NCBI RefSeq assembly: GCF_002277955.1
Contig: NZ_CP018477.1
Location: forward strand, 3,989,206 to 4,053,205
Length of the DNA: 64,000 nt
Direction: 5' to 3'
From: Thermogutta terrifontis
GTDB taxonomy: Bacteria > Planctomycetota > Planctomycetia > Pirellulales > Thermoguttaceae
Below are positions 61,301-64,000 of this stretch, one piece after another. The translations under genes and the position numbers were made by a program. Under the pieces are notes generated by a model. It did no database searches. It saw only the letters and a list, made by a program, of their open reading frames with translations, and was not told where the DNA came from. Each line of letters begins with the position of its first letter. Position 1 is the first letter of the stretch.

Positions 61301-64000
61301 GCGGTGGCGACGTCAGCCGCCGTGCTGCTCAGCGTGTAGGGCACGGCAATTCGGCCTGGTAGCACGCCATCGCCGTTGTCGAACTCGAACACCACGCGGG
61401 TACGGCCATCGAAGATCGAGAAGTACTGGCCGTCGAGCGAGACACTCCCTGCCGGGAGCTGGATCTGGAAGTCGTTCAGCAGGGTGACTGCGGGAGCGGT
61501 GGAAGCCTTTTGGATCGGCCCGCCTGGCGTCCCAGCAATTGCCAGGTTTTCGGGAACATAGTGAACAATGTCCCAGTCATCCCAGCGGCCGAATGTGGTG
61601 AGTTTCTTTGTCGCGCCACCAGCCGGGGTTTTCACCCGAACATAAAGCCCGTTGATGGTGTTGTTGACGACATAGTTTCCGTGAATGACCGGGCCAATTC
61701 GCTCGTAATCGACGGTGTAGGGTGCATTCGGGTCCCAACTCTGATACTTCGTGTCGGCGAAGCTGTTGGGATCGGCCGACATGGCGGCATCCGCACTGTG
61801 GGTGACCCGGCTGAAAACAATGGTTGGCCGGGCTTCCACCATGTGGACCGGATCGTAGACCGAGCGAATACCGTTGACGATGACCTCACCGCCGCCGTAT
61901 CGGATGTCAGCATTGCCGATGTAGTTGAGGAATATTCCCTGATCTTCCAGAACCTGACGCGGCGGAAGTCCAGAGGCCGGATCGTACGCCTTGATGAACT
62001 GGTAGTCCAGATCGTTCTTAAAGACGATGCCGCCCCAATCGCCCGGCATGGGAATTGTGGTGTTATTGGGTTCGGCATCCCGGCCGAGAGACTCGTCATA
62101 GTACGAAGTGAAATAGACCGAGTGGAATGGCGTGCCCAAGACCTGAAGAGCGCCGCCGCTTCGATCAATGCCTTCGGCAATGCTGCCCACCATGATGTTC
62201 GAACGGAACAGTTTGATGACTGCCCCGGCGTCGATCATCACGGTGACGCCTTTGGGTACATCCATCCGCACACCGTCGGCAAGCGGCGCGTTATCCACCA
62301 ACCGGCGCCCGATTTCATAGGGGACATTATCCCGAAGGGTTGCCGGGTTGTTTGGGTCGTCGTTGGCAAAGTTGTTACCCACAATGCGCACAATCGTGCC
62401 CGGCTGTGCCGCAGCGAGTGCGCCGGCAATTGTGCTGAAAGGATTATCGATGGATCCCGTGGGTGAAGACGACCCGGAAAGCTTGTCGACAAAGATGGTC
62501 TTGCTAGCTGGTTGGACGTTGAACCAAAAGTTGTAGTCGCCGCCAGGAACGCCGTCCATGTCGCCATCAAAGTAAACTCCGGTGGCGTCAATCAGATGGG
62601 ATGGACGGGCCGTGTTCGGATCGCGGAACGTTTCTGGGTTGTTAGGATCCACGCCGCCGGGCCTGTACGTCACCCGAAGTTTGTACTCGCCCTGGGTCAC
62701 GCCGCCGATTCCGGAGTTGTCCAGAGTTGGGTCGTACTGCGTGTTCCCGCTGGCGCTCACTCCGATGTAGTAACGTCCCGGGGTGAGATAAACTCTCAGT
62801 GCCGAGTCGTCGCTGTAGAAGTCGTCATTGCGTGCCACGACCTCATAGGTTGTTTGGAGAAATTCCTTCTCGACGGGCACGCCATTCTCCATTACGATGT
62901 ACTTCTGCGCGACCTGAACTTCGCGATAGAGTGTGACGGCTGCATTCAGGAGGCTGGAGTTCGTCATTCGCTCCGCCAGGACCTCGACATCCACCAGACC
63001 CCGCTCATTGAGGTCGAAGCGGTACATGTCGATGTCCATGTTGTCCGGCCGGAACATGTGGCGGCCGTGGATGATGTCGGCCACACCGGGGAACACCGGC
63101 TCAAATGAGCCGACGACGGCCTGGGCGTCTTCCGAACTGCCCATGATCACGAACGGAGGAAGATCGTAGCTGTGCCCATACCCCAGCAGGTGGCCGATTT
63201 CGTGCATCGCTACCTGGAACCAGGCGCCGCCGAATTCGCTGGCGCCCCAGTTCTCGGCGTAATCCATGACTGCCATGCCTCCTCCCGCCACACCGGCGAC
63301 ACCGCCCGGTGCAGACTGGAGGCCCATCAGCGCGAGGTCGCCGGTAACAATGGCCAGACCGCCCTGTTCCGATTCATAGAACTGAATTCCCAGATAGTGG
63401 CCAAAGATTTCGAAGATTTCCCGCGCCCGTTGCTTTTGTGCTTCGGTAATGAGATTCCAACTAGCCTTGGGGAAGGAATAGGGAATGGTCGGAATTTGCG
63501 TGGAACCGTCCGGGCTGGACTCGCCGGTTTGATAGTGGTCTTCAATCAAGATGCTATCGTAATCCGGTAGGTCTCGGTGGCCTGGTTCATCGATAGCGCC
63601 CGGCCATTCGAGGTTGTATGAAACCGAACTCGGAGTGACGATGGTGCCGCTGATGATAACGCTTTGACCAACCGTTCCGCTGCCGAATCCGTTCCCGATA
63701 ACTACGGCGTTATAGAAGGTAGACGGTGCGTCGCCACCTTCTGACATATTCCAGGTTTGAATTGGCCGATATTCACTGCCGATTCGCAACCGCGCGGCTC
63801 CGGTGCCGAAGTTCGCCAGATCCTGCCCAAAGTCCAGTCGGACCACATTCTTGTTGGCGTCGTACGTGACGGAGACCGGATTGACAACGACATCATCATC
63901 GGGAGAGGCCGTCTCCTTCGTGAAAATAAGCTGGTAAAACCGGGGATCCTGGGCTGCATTCCGATCGAGCTTGTCATCACTGAAGTAAACTTCGATGATG
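46399..64000 (-). CDS. Giant multidomain secreted protein with zincin motif, GEVED, Calx-beta and propeller modules (5' partial)
   Basis: The frame is open from the window edge (64000) to the stop near 46399, at least 5,866 codons; the true start is outside. In order from the N-terminal side: Ig-like segment; zincin motif HEIGHLLGYGH with Met-turn VIMGS; PPC-like beta domains; beta-helix stretches (about 60.5-62.4 kb and 52.9-53.6 kb); about ten copies of a 60-90-residue 'EFD' module; three GEVED modules (50.9-52.4 kb); an SdrD/Cna-B-like repeat interrupted by a nidogen-like domain; a Calx-beta domain split by an eight-repeat propeller; a fourth GEVED module (47.8-48.2 kb); and seven to eight ~46-residue repeats before the C-terminus VVDWLIAKGFWTDV. 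This is a surface-exposed or secreted adhesin/protease type. No anchor or dockerin was recognised at the C-terminus. Confidence 0.93.
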   Translation of the reverse strand, partial: IIEVYFSDDKLDRNAAQDPRFYQLIFTKETASPDDDVVVNPVSVTYDANKNVVRLDFGQDLANFGTGAARLRIGSEYRPIQTWNMSEGGDAPSTFYNAVVIGNGFGSGTVGQSVIISGTIVTPSSVSYNLEWPGAIDEPGHRDLPDYDSILIEDHYQTGESSPDGSTQIPTIPYSFPKASWNLITEAQKQRAREIFEIFGHYLGIQFYESEQGGLAIVTGDLALMGLQSAPGGVAGVAGGGMAVMDYAENWGASEFGGAWFQVAMHEIGHLLGYGHSYDLPPFVIMGSSEDAQAVVGSFEPVFPGVADIIHGRHMFRPDNMDIDMYRFDLNERGLVDVEVLAERMTNSSLLNAAVTLYREVQVAQKYIVMENGVPVEKEFLQTTYEVVARNDDFYSDDSALRVYLTPGRYYIGVSASGNTQYDPTLDNSGIGGVTQGEYKLRVTYRPGGVDPNNPETFRDPNTARPSHLIDATGVYFDGDMDGVPGGDYNFWFNVQPASKTIFVDKLSGSSSPTGSIDNPFSTIAGALAAAQPGTIVRIVGNNFANDDPNNPATLRDNVPYEIGRRLVDNAPLADGVRMDVPKGVTVMIDAGAVIKLFRSNIMVGSIAEGIDRSGGALQVLGTPFHSVYFTSYYDESLGRDAEPNNTTIPMPGDWGGIVFKNDLDYQFIKAYDPASGLPPRQVLEDQGIFLNYIGNADIRYGGGEVIVNGIRSVYDPVHMVEARPTIVFSRVTHSADAAMSADPNSFADTKYQSWDPNAPYTVDYERIGPVIHGNYVVNNTINGLYVRVKTPAGGATKKLTTFGRWDDWDIVHYVPENLAIAGTPGGPIQKASTAPAVTLLNDFQIQLPAGSVSLDGQYFSIFDGRTRVVFEFDNGDGVLPGRIAVPYTLSSTAADVATALANAINSARTSRGLDVTATSAGATVTLRQLGAQLKVEGLGNREARIDARLMIDPGVIVKLQGSRIETEVGAQLIAEGRPGFAETVPGYKVVFTSVLDNRYGAGGTFNTAQNTSGQQPRPGDWAGIGFAPMSEGSIDQAIIAYAGGQSAIEGGFAGFDPIEIRQAHVRIANTRFENNAANSAGDRNGRGFITPATIYVRGAQPVIVNNRFVNNQGHVVSIDVNSLNAWEVPDWGRSTGFIDAFEEYSDNFGPLVRGNRMTGNQFNGMEVRAGTLNAQGVWDDTDIVHIVYDEIVIPNYHHEGGLRLQSSRDKSLVVKLWGQNAGITAAGGPAEIDDRIGGILQIIGMPGYPVIFTSLADDSVGAGLDIFGNPQYDTNGNGTSTGRPGDWRSIQFTEYAHDRNVATVVEAETGQDSVDRNPYPQQAQYLGQLAPNEKAGDDNLRLGFDVYGTVRFNSPNDSDVYSFDATAGTEVWIDIDRTTFALDTIVELIDADGNVLARSDNSLNELPEGSQTTQAQSMNRDAWIRSTSSNRSELGDYYSINPRDSGMRVVLPGPAGEVHTYYVRVRSPLAVTNIPSGSQIADGTQFLVSDNFQTIVFEFDKNRALNDANAVPVTIDNTMTADQVANAIVAAINGQQLAKGFEVTARYVGGKIFLDGVHAQFNALNTPVRVINNTSGHYQLQIRLKEMQEVAGGMVKYADVRYATNGIEIFGQPAHHPLLGETSETTANNDTIGNAQYLGNLLSNDRNTISVAGYLSGRTDVDWYRFDVNLQGIQSIAGLNDLGAIWSTIFDIDYADGMARPDLSIWVFDSQGRLILRSTDSNIADDMALVIGNAIEDLNRGSVGNRDPYIGPVYLPESNTATYYIAVTSVLATPQVLSSVIGGTWSADSTAYPLVRLEPINSITRIVEEHIEGGANSGVTTVQQRLSLVPDEFHLGDVVFYALTSSSRPSAGPSDLFTIDPFTGAVETDVTDWSDLHLPGSPSIAYHDIAMRNDGRLMTVTQGPGNDFNPRYREFDTGNANNLLLDTDTGINIIRRDPNNLNALQNDPNNSLYVEAIVHHYSNTGNLGRQVMIVGNVPNPDLGGGLTGVTSGHNLVWILNPDGTAINHYLINSGQRASGDRLFSNIVPVGQLFSAPTILVNPASQLEPVYQFPGGVQPRDFRDGDWFEITDAAGTTYRFEFDLGIDVRIDPQGAAAFRDGDNFTLVNAITGAWQTFEFNSGPVIVLPATATAALDGVVVTIHGTPPGGGTASISFEFDNNNNLTNPGNVRVAFNNGDQGSVLAANLVNAINAQTGFTVVASSVNNRVSLINDSQSTLPTSSNPALVQIQGDFGVTSGQPISFEETWTSRQLGQNIESVVDASGIGVDASYAYRTTDSTNPMSPGDRISFLNAGIPNFANAPGLTWVDGTHGTTYGTRITFGAGDTAQQMAQAIANAINATMGPGTAVAVGATVELRNNVATTNPVNLTNAPQLDFTGEGVGGDITGLAWLNVPGTGWRLFAVSNTGGLYYVDNISAHANGGSWGFTPVDPQQGVRYFTRNPNGGPQLHYITQVRNPTTGAPIQFSGLAAGPQNVEDGKYATTLFASDLSGNVYAMDITGNLLGVFVQGQRSINPDPYVGNIYGIAFSPIDYNLWHWTARRENDDGHGIYSTFDSSRVPQEGYNPLLEGNRSYYFGLDAPDDGIGNETQPGATNFTTSQNSDGSRLMTYNLPGGAYGSLTSGTFSLKGYSPADKPTLYFNYYADTENSNDFDSLRVYISNDGANWTLLATNTDLNDGMLIAPNREQPGYGGYIREIIDLGGNWRQARLDLSQFAGLDNLRLRFDFSTASDMDIGDPTTGGEYLTAPAAAELHDGATFVVGGITFEFDLGYALVLPNVAGIKINDGDYFTVQIGPQVETFEFDKDGSVQSGRRAISINNNMTTRQVADAIAAAVNGANMGVQAYVPPDSIFTGPNGYRVFLISATGVTQGTSSGQPLQWSIEGSTPGQYTPGRVPVYIRPDMTQLEVSKLITDAVNRAFRVQPNQIFIPPTYTVATLAGTTATLVALNSLNVPSFVVLYFDPGNTGSYAVKRPDDPNDPNNQFFTRLPAGARADYGLNVGLMGATTPAQIADRIRDALNLLARDTGVQVSATSTTTGFVQLFGPQVAFDGRNLLNPANSPLLTSDPNSTSIKLDDRSGDTIGGTQPLMRLYGVSVTNAGPLFHSNVLQGDSTDKYYGPTARSNNRFFDYRRGQNNNHEGWYIDDIIIGFAERGEMVTNAPAGVTGFDFLRQPRLDEPIVVQGSYQLEIRRGDEFGTLVVDPYRVVVLAQQADTNDRWTQDITLIFPDATKIAHGDRFFIEDGTRRATFVFLDQDIGTNRPITPPLNGSEIPVYFRAVMSAGEIANAVADAVNFARSQGRLNVSAASIPTSNRVDLWGATYVGGNLGGANPQPIQQILFGATDVLGVTRFRLLPPAGNSIAHRDTFTIEDAYGNVVTFMFIHQNSGETPPPGVIGISFNFGMTNITIANLVAQAINQANALGRLMVTASVTGPGIVDLSANARGVSGVRYTTFFDPTLPPGVTLFHSDPNGHPLIGDRNQYREKGHIVVESISVVNASQYGIRVEPGPRDAGSNNPHPGSGRTLNAPNQLVSGVTLKNNLLAFNGQGGIRISGSTGQPTGAIPFVRVVNNTVYGGLAATGVGIEVVNNAGPTLLNNVLANLNTGIRVDASSAPNTVLGGNAYQGNNQNVQGMGLGTFDRVLAPGAPLFVDPANYNFIPDRGSEIIDSSIDALQERFGYYTSVLQPIGLAPSPIIAPSYDLYGQLRKDDPAVNPGPGSGLSIYKDRGAVDRVDFRGPTAGLIEPLDNDPAGIDRNPANYDVFIAGRRITRFAIRLSDEEGVGINDRTVVTSAVKVYRDNVLLEDGKDYFFQYHPVDNIIYLVPASGIWSIGYTYKIELDNQTIRDLANNPLQPNRPDGTTYFVIYLAGIDFGDAPDAPYPTTLKNNGASHIIVPGFYLGSGVSNEPDARQNATATGDTFDDGVIFDTGLLIGGDTQIKVIASAEGYLDAWIDLNADGDWADANEQVLASYHLMAGENIVTITLPAGLNPTTTFARFRFSGTGGLAPTGLAPDGEVEDYQVELVPYHEDFGDAPDSYGTTLAADGARHILGSGLYLGQSVDAELNGRPGATAQGDDLAGIDDEDGVTFLDALVPGSPVEVQVVVNLPSGMSEAYLQAWVDFNANNIFDANEQIFTNELITNSGVHSLQFVVPTDAVKGITYARFRISSQPDIGSTGQAPDGEVEDYRVSIVDAPVDFGDAPAPYPTLRADGGARHRVVRGFSLGRLVDYELDGQPNPTATGDDTSDLADEDGVVFLTPLLTGELATVQVTVSQTGGYLNAWIDYNADGDWADPGEQIVIDQLITSATTQIQFRVPRDLQSVATFARFRYSHTPGLSYNTSPSIPDDQLPDGEVEDYLVNIIAGTSSLSGYIFNDLNANGVWDTQPSQQLPPVNVLPPGAGNIIVPAGDDLASAAIPLGFDFEFFGKTYNQIYVSTNGLVSLANPVTTFSASGFPQGEPVLAPFWADVDTRATGQIRLQRSTSARGNPVVQIDWIDVGYFNQHNDKKNTFSLYIEDDPGGDIVVFHYFNMQWTTGDGQGVNGFGAPGAVIGYDAGDGIHYATFARPASAADLATLMARQEYSFRLDPNSGQLFGVEPGLAGVLVYVDLNNNGMPDSFEPVTYTQYDNPLTPNVDETGFYQFTGLFSGTYVVRHQVPTNWIQTYPSAGIVLPDGQTRHLRAPAGSALVDGNTFSLSNGTTTVVFEFDNNNTVAAGNRRVPFTATDSPNVVAAAIANAINGVAGFGITATADGDLVNLAGPRVIFNPQTSPVQDVTSRSQADGSYIVTLGTGEQLNNVTFGDYRLATVSLQDVAVAEGNSGRTKVKVTVEVKDSFGAPISFNYQTSDGTATVADNDYIPASGTFVFTPQGVPRPTWDIQFLTKNQSNDYDFSAWGDRVVWESFDGQDWEIYLYDGTQTRRLTNNTSDDRMPAVFGDRVVWSGFDGQDWEIYLYDLTTNTTQKLTDNDYDDIDPQLSSDLVVWTANVGGVQQIFAYDLAAGGSPVNISNNSFNNYLPQVSGRNVTWYGFDGFDNEIYLYSSGTTRQITRNVLDDRYPRIDGSKVVWQQHDGTDWEIAIYDIPSGTTTLLTANNEDDIHPDISGNNVVFEHNDGFDTEIYYINLNIGPAAVKQITDNAVHDELPRVYGDRLVWHAFVGGNWEVFYTDLNANVIPRNISSDPGYDWYPAVTSDLVVWRSYRSGNYEIMVARQRPAVARATIELEIVGDTRIEPDENFFLNISNPQLAVISDPQAQILILNDDGSLDYGDAPAPYPTLLADNGARHLITPGLRLGSLADAEPNGRPSAQANGDDTYISDDEDGVVFNTPLAVGATATITVTASGPGKLDAWIDFNQDGDWNDPGERIFTRRDVVAGANVLTFNVPAEALLGTTFARFRLSSGGVDAPTGYAPDGEVEDYAVNITTSTTQVSKQGRRVIITGSALNDNISVSTVGNVHLIVVNGTNYSYNVSDIDEVQFDGAGGEDTITLIGTSAVETFLFTPSTARMTRTGFTVSAVNVERIIADGNGGLDGAQLYDSAGDEVLEIRPGHATMSGPGYSYELTNVAFVHGYASTGNDSVNLYGTSGDDTLTATQTEARLNSTNYVARAKFFDRVRVFASGGTDAATITGSSGADAIQASPTGATVSNASVEISVSDFENVTILGGGGDDVAQLYDSPGNDLFVAKPGLSTLSGPGYSITVQDVPTVHAYAQAGGLDTAQLYDTAGDDLVVMTPDYTRITGNNYVARAKFFDFVHAYSANGGFDTAKLYGSAGNDVLTATPEFSRLKGPGFYNRAKFFERVEVYGGGGYDTGDVWDSPGVDHLQANSLEALLQNPDLPYYVYLTQMEKVKVRATSPSNTKHIEGVVDWLIAKGFWTDV
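46470..47606 (-). repeat. C-terminal ~46-residue repeat array in the giant protein
   Basis: About eight tandem units of 44-48 residues follow the pattern aqLYDsaGdDvl.a.p....l.gpgY...a..F..V.aya..GG.Dt. Examples are AQLYDTAGDDLVVMTPDYT and AKLYGSAGNDVLTATPEF. They loosely resemble hemolysin-type GGxGxD repeats in their GGxD turns but lack the tandem nonapeptide. They are followed by a unique C-terminal tail of about 40 residues. Confidence 0.75.
47760..48235 (-). repeat. GEVED module, fourth copy, in the giant protein
   Basis: A module of about 155 residues opens with DYGDAPAPYPTLLADNGARH, has DAWIDFNQDGDWNDPGE in the middle and closes with TGYAPDGEVEDYAVNI. The GEVED signature is typical of large extracellular planctomycete and bacteroidete proteins. 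Its three relatives lie together at about 50930-52405. Confidence 0.85.
48391..49368 (-). repeat. Eight TolB/propeller-type repeats in the giant protein
   Basis: Eight consecutive repeats of about 40-43 residues share the pattern D.rP...g..vVW...dG.dwEIyLYD....t..lT.N. Copies include DRVVWSGFDGQDWEIYLYD and SKVVWQQHDGTDWEIAIYD. They should form a beta-propeller. The block interrupts a Calx-beta domain whose halves lie at 49396-49600 and 48238-48390. Confidence 0.8.
50930..52405 (-). repeat. Three tandem GEVED modules in the giant protein
   Basis: Three modules of about 155-165 residues each open with DFGDAP (near 52405, 51930 and 51425). Each contains a LDAWIDLNADGDW-like core and closes with GEVEDYQVEL, GEVEDYRVSI or GEVEDYLVNI. 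The repeated (N/D)DG(V/D)W turns suggest Ca2+ binding. Confidence 0.85.
63172..63204 (-). other. Zincin metalloprotease site in the giant protein
   Basis: These bases encode HEIGHLLGYGH, the extended metzincin signature HExxHxxGxxH, with three zinc-binding His and the general-base Glu. VIMGS, a Met-turn candidate, follows about 10 residues later (about 63137-63154). The surrounding ~150 residues (FEIFGHYLGIQFYE, AGGGMAVMDYAENWG) fit a matrixin-like secreted protease. The spacing between motif and Met-turn is short, so activity is likely but not certain. Confidence 0.75.

Noticed and set aside
46399-64000. CRISPR array or nucleotide tandem repeats in the giant gene
   Set aside because: The repetition is at protein level with diverged codons; no identical direct repeats with regular spacers were seen.

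Overview
The window looks like chromosomal DNA of a planctomycete. This is inferred from gene content: a sulfatase, a Tat-exported Gfo/Idh/MocA oxidoreductase, a DUF6807 (PmoA-like) protein, an NfeD/flotillin operon, TatC with an enlarged loop, and a giant secreted protein built from GEVED, Calx-beta, SdrD-like and beta-propeller modules. No rRNA, tRNA, CRISPR array, transposase or phage gene was recognised. Coding density is high and many genes start with a clear Shine-Dalgarno (SD) sequence.

Layout. 1-2.2 kb: the end of a CheV-like receiver protein fused to an HPt domain, convergent with a Ser/Thr kinase. 2.4-7.0 kb: a three-gene ABC export operon (ATPase, FtsX-type permease, HlyD-type adaptor). 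7.4-8.9 kb: tatC. 9.3-17.0 kb: a minus-strand block reading long NfeD, short NfeD, FloA flotillin, a membrane-anchored Pro-rich protein, a beta-hydroxyacid dehydrogenase, and a secreted zinc phospholipase C-like protein. 17.3-21.9 kb: a secreted beta-helix protein, a zinc alcohol dehydrogenase and a CPA2 antiporter with a TrkA-N domain. 22.1-29.2 kb: a heavy-metal efflux locus with a small Cys/His-rich secreted protein, a CusB-like adaptor and a CusA-like RND pump. 29.2-35.1 kb: rhomboid protease, epimerase-type TIM barrel, AcpH-like protein, sulfatase and HtrA protease. 35.9-46.1 kb: a catalytically odd class I amidotransferase, GH57 glucanotransferase, GalT, DUF6807 protein, DAACS symporter, GH-A-like glycosidase and a Tat-exported oxidoreductase. 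46.4-64.0 kb: one giant reading frame on the minus strand, open at the window edge.

Working together. Many genes serve the cell envelope: export (Tat, ABC), membrane organisation and quality control (flotillin/NfeD, rhomboid, HtrA), metal efflux, and breakdown of carbohydrate and sulfated polymers. The Tat system would export the twin-arginine oxidoreductase encoded at 46.1 kb.

The most unusual points are: nested domain insertions and a roughly ten-copy undescribed-looking module in the giant protein; tandem ClpP-like domains in NfeD that both appear to lack the serine nucleophile; large insertions in TatC and in the CusA-like pump; a PuuD-like protein with Gly in place of the catalytic Cys; and two inverted repeats in the leader of the metal-efflux operon.
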